DNA of 64,000 nucleotides from positions 626,501-690,500 of the forward strand of contig JAEMWC010000268.1 in the NCBI GenBank assembly GCA_016490735.1, in the 5' to 3' direction. The notes under the pieces were generated by a model. That model did not search any database, was not told the origin of the DNA, and saw only the letters and a program-made list of their open reading frames with translations. The DNA comes from Pachyseris speciosa (taxonomy: Eukaryota; Cnidaria; Anthozoa; Scleractinia; Pachyseridae). Positions 10,946 to 20,581 of this stretch are shown here, one piece after another (the stretch's first letter is position 1; the number at the start of each line of letters is the position of its first letter). The position numbers were made by a program, and so were the translations under genes.

Positions 10946-11039
10946 GCCTTCAGGACGCCACATATATACCAGTTTGTTCTACGATTGTATTCATCACTGG
11001 GAAAAAAATCTATCTAATTCCTCGTGTAGTCTCACTTGA

Positions 11040-11490
11040 CACTTGAACAAGAGTCTTTCAATATAAACTGCTCAATCGAATAATTTATACCAAGAAATCT
11101 TTACACAAAATGAAATTAGTCGACTCATCCCTCTGCTGTTTCTGCAAAAATTCGGACGAAGCTCTCAAGCATTTCTCTTCTCATTGCCATGGTCAGTTCA
11201 TTTCTCATTGTCTGTTGCTCTCTGGCTTGAGACCTTACACATTGATTGCGATCGCGATTCTTTCAGTGACTGCGACATCTTTCTTCTCATAACACAACTG
11301 AATTACGTCTCACTGGCTACTTCTAAATCACATCATTATTGTTGGAAAACAAATAATTGATCAAAATCGCCTTAAGAATTCTTTGCCGTCATTGTCTCTT
11401 TTAATTACTAGATTAAAATACATTGCCAAGAAGAACAATAGTCTAAAAACCCACGAGTGGAAGTGGAAGACTTTTCTTAGCGCTCTTTGA
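11040..11490 (+). pseudogene. LINE ORF2 C-terminal fragment (L1-like)
   Basis: Reads with stops as NRIIYTKKSLHKMKLVDSSL, CCFCKNSDEALKHFSSHC, and later a run ending KTHEWKWKTFLSAL and stop. The Cys/His spacing and context resemble the zinc-knuckle region at the end of L1-type ORF2. About 270 bp of possible 3' UTR follow. Truncated and inactive. Confidence 0.6.
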
Positions 11491-11759
11491 CACAACGTGT
11501 AAAACATATTCAATTAGTGAGTTTCACAATGATGTAATCTTTTGAGTGTCTGTAAGTGTTAAAGATAAAGCGTAAGTATGTGTAATATAGACTGTATGTA
11601 AATGTCAGAGTGGTGGTATATAATGTATATAATTATAAAAACAAAAGTTTGTACGAGTTTTTGTGAAACAACTTTAGTGTAAATAATTTTTATTCCGATA
11701 TAAATGTACTGTAAGTATACAGAATAGTGTAAGCATGTAATGAGCTTATTCCCCGAGTA

Positions 11760-12515
11760 TCGCTATTTTTGTGTCGTCAAGGTTTTCTTAACATCCTTTT
11801 TCTTCATTTGCGTCGATATTTTCAACAAGAGTCGTCGTAGCGGTAATGAAAAGACCTTGAACGAGGCTGTTGTTGTTGTTGTTGTTGAACTTCGCGTAAA
11901 TTAAAGCAAAATTATTTGTTGGCGGGCTCTCGTTAAAAATCCGTTCAGTTTGGGGTAAACCTGTAGAAAATTCTTCACAAACTTGTTGAAATACTGTCTT
12001 CCATTGTCAGGCTGTTGTTTCCTTAAATTTGTTTTGTAATTATGTTGGCAAAACGTGACTTTTGTCCCGTTACTTTGTTGACTACATGGTCGCTGCCAAA
12101 TGACCTCTCAAAGTTGACAGCGCTTCATAGTTAACCTGAAGGAAGATGCCTGCCATCTCAGACTTTGCTTAGCTAGTATTTTTAAGCAAATAAAAGGGAT
12201 GATATAAATGCAAGCGAAACGATCGACTCTCCTCGCTTCCCCAGTCGCTTAGAGTGTTACATGATGAACGACACGCATTTGCAGCGTTTTGGAGGATTTG
12301 TTGTCTTTCGTAGACACGAAAAGATTCAAATAAATCACAGCAATATAGACAAATAAATCGATGCTGATTTCGTTGTTCTAAGTTATTGTCATATTCACGC
12401 CACTGACACTCAGTGGGAGAATCTGGTAAACCAATCACATCGCAAGAATGAACAATAGAGAAGTTAAAAACAATAGCAAACGTGCGCAAGGCCTCTTGGG
12501 TGATCATGGGTCTCT
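11760..12515. other. Intron tract; only a short GTT repeat seen
   Basis: Apart from (GTT)n near 11,870-11,890, no feature can be supported. A 112-codon minus frame (12,507-12,169) shows no recognisable domain. Confidence 0.4.
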
Positions 12516-12668
12516 AAGTGGTTATTGGGGCTGTTTTCTAGCAGCTTTCAAATCATATATTAACTTAGGGACTAACAGAGGAACAACAGGGCCATTTTCT
12601 ATGATGTTCAGTAGTATCTCTATCAATCCTGTTAGTTTTTCCCTAACGTTTTAAATCTTTTTTAACAG

Positions 12669-12965
12669 CACCAAATGCTCCCCCAGTTAATGTCAGTGGA
12701 CACAACCTTAGCTCTACCAGTATTTTGGTTCATTGGGAAGAAATTCCAGCCAATGATCAAAATGGCGTTATACTGAGTTACACAGTTGCCTACAGAGAAT
12801 TACCTAATGGTGGTGAACAAACCAAGAACGTAAGCGCTCCAAGAACACAAGCTACACTGACAGGACTGAATCAATACACTAACTACAGCATCATAGTGTT
12901 TGCCTCGACTGCAAAGGGAGGTGGAAATGTGAGCGCGCCTATCACTGTGATCACAGATGAAGCCA
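12669..12965 (+). CDS. FN3 exon 6 (group A)
   Basis: A 297-nt phase 1-1 exon (AACAG acceptor, GTAAGT donor at 12,966). The product has ILVHWEEIPANDQNG where relatives have VQWGEVP, then SYTVAYRELPNGGEQTKN and NQYTNYSIIVFAST. The frame is open over the whole exon. The first ATG at 12,725 is internal and not a start. Duplicate of exon 2. Confidence 0.85.
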
Positions 12966-13242
12966 GTAAGTTTTTTTAAAGTAGTATTATTTTTTTAGTG
13001 AAAGACCATTGGCCGTTACCCACAGTCAGAAAGCCAGGAAGCGTGGCTACCTATACTGTTAGTATATGTTGTTGCTGGTACACTGAAGGTGGCAGGCTCA
13101 ATAACTGAAACAATACATAGTTATTATTACGTTATAGTGACTGTTATTGTGTGGCTGCTGGTGAATGTGAACAAAAGAAAATGTTGGTGGCAATGTTAAG
13201 TGACTAGATATTTAGTTCATTTTATTTTACACTTTTTCACAG

Positions 13243-13538
13243 CACCAAGCGCTCCCCCAGTTTATGTCAGAGGTCACAACACAAGCTCTACAAGTATATT
13301 GGTCAGCTGGGGAGAGGTTCCAGACAATGATCGAAATGGTGTTATACTGACTTACACAGTTACTTACATAGCATTACCTGGTGGTATTCCAATAAGCAAG
13401 GCAGTGAATGCTTCAACTAGGAAACTAAATCTGACAGGTCTGAATGAATTTACAACCTATAGCATCACAGTGTTTGCGTCGACTTCCAAAGGGGTGGAAT
13501 TGCAAGTGAGGCTATTGAGGTCAAAACAGACCAAGACA
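13243..13538 (+). pseudogene. FN3 exon 7, one-base deletion and frameshift
   Basis: Splice signals look good (CACAG acceptor, GTAAGT at 13,539), but the exon is 296 nt. Up to TVFASTSKG the frame is that of a normal FN3 domain. At the GGGG run (13,491-13,494) one base is missing, and the correct C-terminal G strand (ASEAIEVKTDQDS) continues in the next frame. If spliced in, it would shift all downstream exons. It is a pseudo-exon, a skipped exon or an assembly error. The only other trace of this paralogue is the relic at 1,983. Confidence 0.75.
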
Positions 13539-13833
13539 GTAAGTAGCCATTAGGCCCCATATGCATTATTAAAACTTTTTTGCCACTGGTAACTGTGTTC
13601 ATGCTTTGTGGTGATTATAGCAATAGTTCCAGTTGAATGCCTCACCTCAATACTCTTTTGCATTATGTGGGTATTAAATTTTCAAGCTGGTAAATGCTAA
13701 TATCAATAATCAATTCAGTGTACTTCTTTTATGTTTTCCTGTGTTTACATGCTAGTATAGCTTATGTTTCCACTCATGAATGCTTTATGTGAAAATTGAG
13801 TACTTATTCTTTTCCAAGAAAGTATAATGCATA

Positions 13834-13847
13834 TTTGTATACACATA
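13834..13847 (+). repeat. Left 14-bp target duplication of hammerhead array
   Basis: TTTGTATACACATA, repeated exactly at 15,382-15,395, brackets the whole array. Confidence 0.65.
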
Positions 13848-13961
13848 TGGATACTTCACAAATTAATGTGATCAAGTAAGCTGAAGCCACTCTAAGGGCA
13901 CTAAGGCCACAAGGTAGCGGGCATTACCCCTTAAATCTACCAAAGCAAAGATTGAGCCAAA

Positions 13962-14026
13962 GCATTAGCAGCCATGGACAGCTGTTTCGGCCTAGTTAGG
14001 CCTCATCAGCATGGCATAGCTAACGC
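13962..14026 (-). ncRNA. Type I hammerhead ribozyme, unit 1 (intact)
   Basis: Minus strand: stem I GCCATG/CATGGC plus an outer 8-bp stem (GCGTTAGC/GCTAATGC, one G-T), core CTGATGA, stem II GGCCTA/TAGGCC, GAAA, stem III ACA/TGT with loop GC, cleavage triplet GTC (13,979-13,977). All conserved core positions are present, so self-cleavage between 13,977 and 13,976 is predicted. Confidence 0.85.
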
Positions 14027-14215
14027 TCAGGCTCAAGTACCCACATATCAATAAAACAAGCAATGAAAACGTAAAGCTTGTGGGATGTGGCTGGAGTGAC
14101 AAGGATACTTCACAAATTAATGTGATCAAGTAAGCTGAAGCCACTCTAAGGGCACTAAGGCCACAAGGTAGCGGGCATTACCCCTTAAATCTACCAAAGC
14201 AAAGATTGAACCAAA

Positions 14216-14279
14216 GCATTAGCAGCCATGACAGCTGTTTCGGCCTAGTTAGGCCTCATCAGCATGGCATAGCTAACGC
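14216..14279 (-). ncRNA. Type I hammerhead ribozyme, unit 2
   Basis: Core intact (CTGATGA, GAAAC, GTC). One base is missing just after the cleavage site, so stem I starts GCCAT/ATGGC and leaves one unpaired G. Probably still active. Confidence 0.75.
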
Positions 14280-14468
14280 TCAGGCTCAAGTACCCACATA
14301 TCAATAAAACAAGAAATGAAAACGTAAAGCTTGTGGGATGTGGCTGGAGTGACAAGGATACTTCACAAATTAATGTGATCAAGTAATCTGAAGCCACTCT
14401 AAGGGCACTAAGGCCACAAGGTAGCGGGCATTACCCCTTAAATCTACCAAAGCAAAGATTGAACCAAA

Positions 14469-14533
14469 GCATTAGCAGCCATAGACAGCTGTTTCGGCCT
14501 AGTTAGGCCTCATCAGCATGGCATAGCTAACGC
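14469..14533 (-). ncRNA. Type I hammerhead ribozyme, unit 3
   Basis: Core intact. The first stem I pair next to the cleavage site is changed to a G-T wobble (CATAGAC on the plus strand). Predicted active. Confidence 0.8.
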
Positions 14534-14722
14534 TCAGGCTCAAGTACCCACATATCAATAAAACAAGCAATGAAAACGTAAAGCTTGTGGGATGTGGCTG
14601 GAGTGACAAGGATACTTCACAAATTAATGTGATCAAGTAAGCTGAAGCCACTCTAAGGGCACTAAGGCCACAAGGTAGCGGGCATTACCCCTTAAATCTA
14701 CCAAAGCAAAGATTGAGCCAAA

Positions 14723-14787
14723 GCATTAGCAGCCATGGACAGCTGTTTCGGCCTAGTTAGGCCTTATCAGCATGGCATAGCTAACGC
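14723..14787 (-). ncRNA. Hammerhead, unit 4, core G8 mutated
   Basis: Stems match unit 1, but the core reads CTGATAA: the G after the variable position, the proposed general acid G8, is A. Cleavage should be strongly reduced. Confidence 0.75.
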
Positions 14788-14976
14788 TCAGGCTCAAGTA
14801 CCCACATATCAATAAAACAAGCAATGAAAACGTAAAGCTTGTGGGATGTGGCTGGAGTGACAAGGATACTTCACAAATTAATGTGATCAAGTAAGCTGAA
14901 GCCACTCTAAGGGCACTAAGGCCACAAGGTAGCGGGCATTACCCCTTAAATCTACCAAAGCAAAGATTGAACCAAA

Positions 14977-15040
14977 GCATTAGCAGCCATGACAGCTGTT
15001 TCGGCCTAGTTAGGCCTTATCAGCATGGCATAGCTAATGC
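14977..15040 (-). ncRNA. Hammerhead, unit 5, core G8 mutated
   Basis: Combines the CTGATAA core change of unit 4 with the base deletion of unit 2 next to the cleavage site. The outer stem I is a perfect GCATTAGC/GCTAATGC. Likely inactive. Confidence 0.75.
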
Positions 15041-15161
15041 TCAGGCTCAAGTACTTGATCACATTAATTTGTGAAGTATCCTTGTCACTCCAGCCACATC
15101 CCTCCCACAAGCTTTACGTTTTCATTGCTTGTTTTATTGATATGTGGGTACTTGAGCCTGA

Positions 15162-15226
15162 GCATTAGCTATTCCATGCTGATGAGGCCTAACTAGGCCG
15201 AAACAGCTGTCCATGGCTGCTAATGC
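15162..15226 (+). ncRNA. Type I hammerhead ribozyme, inverted unit (intact)
   Basis: Plus strand: outer stem I GCATTAGC/GCTAATGC, inner CCATG/CATGG, CTGATGA, stem II GGCCTA/TAGGCC, GAAA, stem III ACA/TGT, GTC at 15,209-15,211. This is the only unit that a sense transcript of the FN3 gene would carry in cleaving orientation. Confidence 0.85.
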
Positions 15227-15381
15227 TTTGGCTCAATCTTTGCTTTGGTAGATTTAAGGGGTAATGCCCGCTACCTTGTGGCCTTAGTGCCCTTAGAGTG
15301 GCTTCAGCTTACTTGATCACATAAATTTGTGAAGTATCCTTGTCACTTCAGCCACATCCCACAAGCTTTACGTTTTCATTC

Positions 15382-15395
15382 TTTGTATACACATA
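15382..15395 (+). repeat. Right 14-bp target duplication of hammerhead array
   Basis: Exact copy of 13,834-13,847. Confidence 0.65.
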
Positions 15396-16312
15396 CACAA
15401 GGATTCTTGAAATCTTTGTCACATATACACTAAAAAATACATATACCCGACCCCACAAGCTGTAGCTTTTAATTTTATCTTGTGTAAGTAAAGATTGTAT
15501 AAATATCACAAAGTACAAAAATGATCTTTTCAAACCTAGAGTCTTCCATCTGGGTCCTCAAAGATAAAGGCAAAGCTAACTTGAAACCCTATGTTCCCAT
15601 CCACTATAGAATAGCACGATCTGAAAGGACCATGACATCAAAATTATGTTTGTCCTGAAGCTTTAATTTCTTCACACTAGTAACATTACAACAGGGTCAC
15701 TCAGATGCAATAAAACACTTTTTGTTAGTGAGTTCGGACAGTTGGTACATGGGAAGTGTCACAGGTTGGAATACAAAATAAGGACGCGGCAAAAACATAC
15801 ATGTCATAACGAGTCATGTTTTGCGTAAAAACTGAGGACTTCAGACTTTTAAATACACTTAAATATAATTTAGATTACGAGCTCAATATCTCTATAGCGT
15901 GATAGCTGATGAGGCTTGTTTCAGTACAAATCTACTAGTCGTTCAAAACTAAACAAGTAAATTATCTAAATCCTCGTCGCAAACACTTTGAAAACACGAA
16001 GAAGCTTCCCCCATTTTGTTGACAACCGCTGCTCACTTTCTCCAACAAAATAGACTGTGAGTATAATAGCCAGCAAGAGAACTCCGGCATTCCTGAGAGA
16101 ACGCTAGTAAATTTATACTAAATAGTATTATACTTTGAGCTGCTGTTTTGAAAGATATTGCGAATATGTTCTTAACACAGTCGAATGCTTCTCCATAGCC
16201 ATGGAGAACATATTAAACATCAATATTGGGTTTTAAAGTCATTACGTGTTTGTTGCGACAATATCTAATGGCATAACGCCTGCAGTTTTTCAAGTAATCG
16301 CCCCATGCCTAT
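15396..16312. other. Intron tract shared with 34,545-34,890
   Basis: No gene. The stretch about 15,575-15,870 (ACTAGTAACATTACA, TGCAATAAAACACTTTTT, GCAAAAACATAC) recurs at about 34,560-34,840. The end (16,266-16,312) recurs at 2,055-2,100 and supplies the LTR element's target site. Confidence 0.6.
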
Positions 16313-16499
16313 TGTAATGTTTATGTAATTAACCGGAAGTCATATAACCGTATATTATGGTTAGTAGTAGTCTCGCTATGAACTTTGGGAAGGACTCTCT
16401 TACCATCATGGCGATCCATGTGCTTGATGTTTCTAGTAACCATTAAAATCGTTGGTTTATCCTATGCATCGTGATTTAATGTCTAAAGGAAACATCACA
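16313..16499 (+). repeat. 5' LTR (187 bp, TG...CA)
   Basis: Starts TGTAATG and ends CATCACA. By eye it differs from the 3' LTR at about 7 of 187 positions (near 4%), so the insertion is not very recent. Confidence 0.9.
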
Positions 16500-16501
16500 A
16501 A

Positions 16502-16519
16502 TGGCGACGAGGACGGGAT
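16502..16519 (+). promoter_or_regulatory. Candidate primer-binding site
   Basis: TGGCGACGAGGACGGGAT starts two bases after the 5' LTR. TGG is complementary to a tRNA CCA end. The matching tRNA was not identified. Confidence 0.5.
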
Positions 16520-16597
16520 CGCTATAATTACAGAAGAAAATCTTTGTGTTTAAGGGCTGAATCGACCAAGAAAACCTACCGATCGACTGCGTATTCA

Positions 16598-16909
16598 ATG
16601 CCTTCGGATTCTTCATCACCCTCATCATCTTCACAGTCTTCAGTGACTACTACCTACACCATGGCTACGGGAATTAACCTACCGACGTTCCATGAATTTG
16701 AGCTCCAACCGAGGGACACAACGCCTACCCGTTTTGAGAAGTACGTAAAGCGTTTGAGGAACATGTTCACAGCGATGAACATTACCGGAGCGCCTCAAAA
16801 GAAAGGAATGCGATGTCTTCGAAACTCTTACTGTACCGGAACAGGCCGAAGGAAATGACGTATACGAAATTGCAGTGAAAACGCTTACCGATTACTTCGA
16901 ACCTCAACA
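16598..16909 (+). pseudogene. gag, N-terminal half (frameshifted)
   Basis: The likely start is ATG 16,598 (MPSDSSSPSSSS). The product is Ser-rich, then LPTFHEFELQ, TRFEKYVKRL and MFTAMNITG, as in Ty3/gypsy Gag. A deletion with frameshift lies near 16,800-16,806: the expected frame resumes as CDVFETLTVPEQAEG and runs to DYFEPQ, where the LINE interrupts it. The codons before 16,598 are open but start TTG. Confidence 0.7.
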
Positions 16910-17146
16910 ACAACAACAATGTATTTATTTAAAGAAGTATAAAGTTTACAATACTTCATGTCCTGCATATAGCTATAATGCTAATCTAGGCAGGACAAGA
17001 CTTTAATTTAGGTGTTATTAAATTACAAAAACAAAAGAGAATTACAAAGGCATACAGAAAGAAAGCACCTTACATATAAATTCAAGTACAAGGGATTTTG
17101 TTATATGAAAAAGACTAAAATTACGACTGTAAGTATATACAACATA

Positions 17147-17467
17147 TCAGGTTAACTTCACAAAATATTCTATTAAATAATTAACATTCAAATAATTATC
17201 TTCATTACCTAGAACATGAAGGAGTAGTGATTTAATTTTATTACGAAAATTAGAAACTTTAAGAGTCTTAACAGAGAGTGGAATAGAATTCCAAATAGAC
17301 ATGCCAATTCTAGTAAAAGATTTTTTCATTTTTTCGGTTCTAGAGAATTTAACAGAGAAGCATTCTTTTGTAGATAATCGCGAATGATAATGATGTTTTG
17401 TATTGATTTTCGCAAACTTATCGAGAAGACTTTTAGGAGCTGTCTTAGCGTCATACATTAACGTCAT
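17147..17467 (-). pseudogene. LINE ORF2 C-terminal region
   Basis: 106-codon frame with HHYHSRLST, SFTRIGMSIWNSIPLSVK and FRNKIKSLLL, the typical tail after the RT domain in CR1/Jockey-type LINEs. It is separated from the RT frame by stops. Confidence 0.75.
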
Positions 17468-17618
17468 ACATTAAATAGCTAAACTGTTGAAAAAACAAGG
17501 ACTGCAAAGGAAGGCAGTTTGCTTCAACAAAATAAGGGATTGCATGGTCTCTGGGTTTAGAAAAATAGAGCAATCTTATAGCACGTTTTTGCAGACCAAG
17601 TATCTTATTGAGGTAGGT

Positions 17619-18791
17619 CTATGGACAGTTGCCCCATGCACAGATACCATAATTTAAATAAGGAGAAATAAGTGTATGACATAAATTTAAAAGAAGATGC
17701 CGTGGAATGTAATGCCTCATTTTAGCAATTATTCCAACCGATCTACTAATTTTGTGACAGATAAAGTCAATATGATGCTTCCATGATAGTTCAGAATCAA
17801 TCATTATGCCCAAATATTTAACAAAGTCCTTCATCTCTAGAGTTACTCGAGTATTTAAAGTTGGATTAGAAATCTTAATTTGAGGAATGAAAGGTATTTT
17901 TTTTTGGCACGGACGAAAAATTACATAATTAGACTTTTTGACGTTGAGCGTTAGTTTGTTAGCATTAAGCCATGCACTTACTTTCTCAAGTTCATTATTG
18001 ACAGTTAGCTCAAGAGTACGTAAGTTGCTATTTGGATAAGTTAGACTTGTATCATCTGCGAATAGATGAAAAGTAAATTCCTTGGAAGATTTATGGATGT
18101 CATTAATATATAACAAAAATAACAAGGGTCCAAGTACAGAGCCTTGAGGCACTCCACATACGATCGTTTCATTTTCAGATATGCATTTCTCTATTTCAAT
18201 CGACTGTCGGCGATCCGAAAGATATGATCTAAACCAAGAATTTATAACTCCTCTTATTCCATAGTGTTCAAGTTTCGTCAAAAGAATCTCATGGTTAACG
18301 GTATCAAATGCTTTCTTAAGATCTAAAAATATTTCACAAGAGTACTTTCTATTGTCCATATTAGAATGTATGGAGTTCACAATATCAAGAATCGCATGCT
18401 GGGTGCTATGTTTATTGCGAAAGCCATATTGTAAATCATAAAGAATATCATTCTTGTCTATAAACTTTATCAGCCTACGATATAAGATTTTCTCAAATAA
18501 ACGATTATAGATTGATAACAAAGAAATTGGCCGATAGTTTTCAGGTAACGTCTCGTCTTCACCCTTATGCACTGGAATTACTTTTGTATATTTAAGTTTT
18601 GCAGGGTAAACCCCGGTTAGTACAGACTGGTTAAAAATTTTGGTTAACGATATGGATATGACTGATTTAGCAAGTTTTGACAGTTTAACAGGGGTAGAAT
18701 AAAGCCCCAGGGCTTTATTGTATGGCAACAAGGTAATTTCTGTTTCAATTTCTTGCGGTACAATTGGATCAAAATAAAAAATGTTCCGCAA
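17619..18791 (-). pseudogene. LINE reverse transcriptase domain
   Basis: 390-codon frame covering most RT blocks: KVIPVHKGE, NYRPISLLSIYNRLFEK, YGFRNKHSTQHAI, FLDLKKAFDTVNHEILL, GVPQGSVLGPLLFLLYIND, FADDTSL (catalytic Asp pair) and WLNANKLTLNVKKSNY. Residues of the catalytic centre are kept, but the frame is cut off from its endonuclease and C-terminal parts. Product once made cDNA on nicked target DNA. Confidence 0.85.
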
Positions 18792-18807
18792 AGGTGGATC
18801 GAGATAA

Positions 18808-19370
18808 TCAGAAATTAGTGTAAACTTCAGGAATATCGGCTGTAAGTTTCTGCCCTATTGACGAGAAGTATTTGTTGAGTGTGTTACCAATCGTTTTAGA
18901 ATCATCTGATAAAACGCTATGCTCGTTAGAACGAATGAAGTTAATTCTTTTTGATTTCTTCCTTTTCTTCGTATCTCCTAATATTTCGTTAATACCTTTC
19001 CATGTCGATCGTGTATTTTTTATGTTAGAGTCAAAAAACCTTTGATAGTGACGTTGTTTGCTCAATCGAATAAGGGTTGTTAACTTATTTCTTTACATTT
19101 TATATTTCGGCCAGTTTGATTCAAAGAACAATTTATTCTTCACCTTTATAGATTTCCTTAGTCCAGCAGTTAACCAAGGTTTAGTTAGCATTTTTAGTTT
19201 TCTCACTGAAACATCTGAGCGGTGCATGTTTATTAACTACACGATTTATGGTTTTATAAAAGTGAGAGAACGACTTATTTACGTCGCAATTACCAGAAAC
19301 CTCTTCCCAATTTATTGCACTTAAATCATTCATGAATTCATTAGCATTAAAGTTGGAATAATCCCTAAAT
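18808..19370 (-). pseudogene. LINE endonuclease-RT linker remnants
   Basis: A frame at 19,065-18,808 reads RFFDSNIKNTRSTWKGINEI. Upstream to about 19,370, broken frames read NWEEVSGNCDVNKSFSHFY and NKHAPLRCFSEKTK, the usual region after an APE endonuclease. Several frameshifts. Confidence 0.6.
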
Positions 19371-19720
19371 TTATTTTTTTTTTGTATGTGGTAATTTTTG
19401 CTTGTTTACATTGACAATACAGACTTGCGAAAAATGATGGGTTGTGTCGGTGACGATATTGCCGCTAGAAATATTATTCGTCAGGTTATTTGTGAAGATA
19501 TTGTCAATTAAAGTCGCTGAGGACCCATACACTCGTGTTGGTTTATCAATTGTAGGAAGCATAGAAAAACTTTGCATACACTGAAACAGTGTATAGTTCT
19601 CATTAATAAAAAGACCAACACCCCCGGCAGACAACGGGGTTTTAACAAATTCGAAGCATAATCGCGTTTCTGTAACACCTAATACCGTGAAATTATATTT
19701 TACCTCACTGAGTAGTTTTA
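19371..19720 (-). pseudogene. LINE APE-type endonuclease remnant
   Basis: Reads FTVLGVTETRLC, AGGVGLFI and LPTIDKPTRV...SATLIDNIFTN, motifs of apurinic-type endonucleases in LINE ORF2. The N-terminal part and the space between the first and second motifs are missing, and an internal deletion fuses it directly to the end of ORF1. Confidence 0.65.
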
Positions 19721-20481
19721 ATTTGAAGACCTGAGAACTACTAGATTTACGAACCAGAATCTCAGAGTTCTTTACCCAGACGTACTGGAATTGATGTGTA
19801 GATTTCAATTTGTTTGCCTCGCTAAGAAGTTGGTGTAATCTCGGGATCAAGTGTTCATGAATGCAGATATTTGCTGTGTAATAAATCCAGATCATCAGGG
19901 TTTAAGTTCGAGGTTTCATTGCGATGAGCCATGACTTCTCCTTTGGCCAGTCGTCTTATAAACTTACACACAATAGGTCTTGGGTAATGGCTGTCAGCCC
20001 TTCGGCTACTCACTCTGTGAGCGATATCAATGTCGTTTTTCGTCACTCCCTTGGCTCCGATAGCATGGAAAAGCTTTAAACACAACTGCGTGGTGGTTTC
20101 AGCAGACTCATGTTCATCTTGTTCAGGAAAGCCAATAATTTTGACGTTGTACTGAAAGCTGTACTTCTGTAAGTCATCAATGGCGGCGTCCAAACTATCA
20201 ACTCTTGTAGAAATCGCTTCAAGCTTACGGCTTAGATTGTCAAGTTCTTTCGACATAGCCTCTCGAAAGTTTTTCGTTATATGGTGGTCCTCACATAAGA
20301 AATCAACACTCTTTTGGATACTATTACCATATCTTGTTGCAGCGTCTCCAACTTGCTCGATGTCCGCTTGAAGTCGCTGTTGCTCGATAATCGATTTCAG
20401 CTTCTGGAGTTCACTATTTACCGCTTGAATCTCCTCCTTTAGTTGAAGGTTTTCCTTTTGTAGATTTTTAAATTGACTCAT
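19721..20481 (-). pseudogene. LINE ORF1 (coiled coil plus RNA-binding domain)
   Basis: Start ATG at 20,481. Residues 1-110 form a coiled coil (LQKENLQLKEEIQAVNSEL). The RRM-like part follows: YNVKIIGFPEQDE, DIDIAHRVSSRR, RPIVCKFIRR. After a frameshift near 19,870 the C-terminal part continues as ANICIHEHLIPRLHQLL and QYVWVKNSEILVRKS. Typical of L1-type ORF1 RNA chaperones. Confidence 0.75.
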
Positions 20482-20581
20482 TTTATTTTACAACATAAGA
20501 CACTGGTACGTTTTGAGTTTTATGCCGGCATGTGCGGAGCGCCCGCCGACATGACCGACATGAGAGACTTGAACAGCCAAA

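Larger units (their letters stand above)
13848..15381. repeat. Hammerhead ribozyme satellite array (~254-bp unit)
   Basis: Units start at 13,850, 14,104, 14,357, 14,611 and 14,865 (period 253-254 bp), near-identical to one another. The fifth is cut after about 188 bp at 15,052, and an inverted run of about 1.3 units continues to 15,381. Each unit has one hammerhead ribozyme: minus strand in the five direct units, plus strand in the inverted one. Tandem ribozyme monomers of this size resemble animal retrozymes and hammerhead satellites, whose multimeric RNA self-cleaves to unit length and can circularise. The array lies in the intron after the frameshifted exon 7. Confidence 0.9.
16910..20566 (-). 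mobile_element. Nested LINE (CR1/L2-like), decayed
   Basis: Minus-strand non-LTR element inside gag. From right to left: ORF1, endonuclease remnants, reverse transcriptase, C-terminal region, then a tail of (TTG)n repeats next to AATACA. Flanks ACTTCGAACCTCAA and ACTTGAACAGCCAA look like a mutated target duplication of about 14 bp. The CR1/L2 placement rests on RT style and the short-repeat tail and is tentative. Confidence 0.8.
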
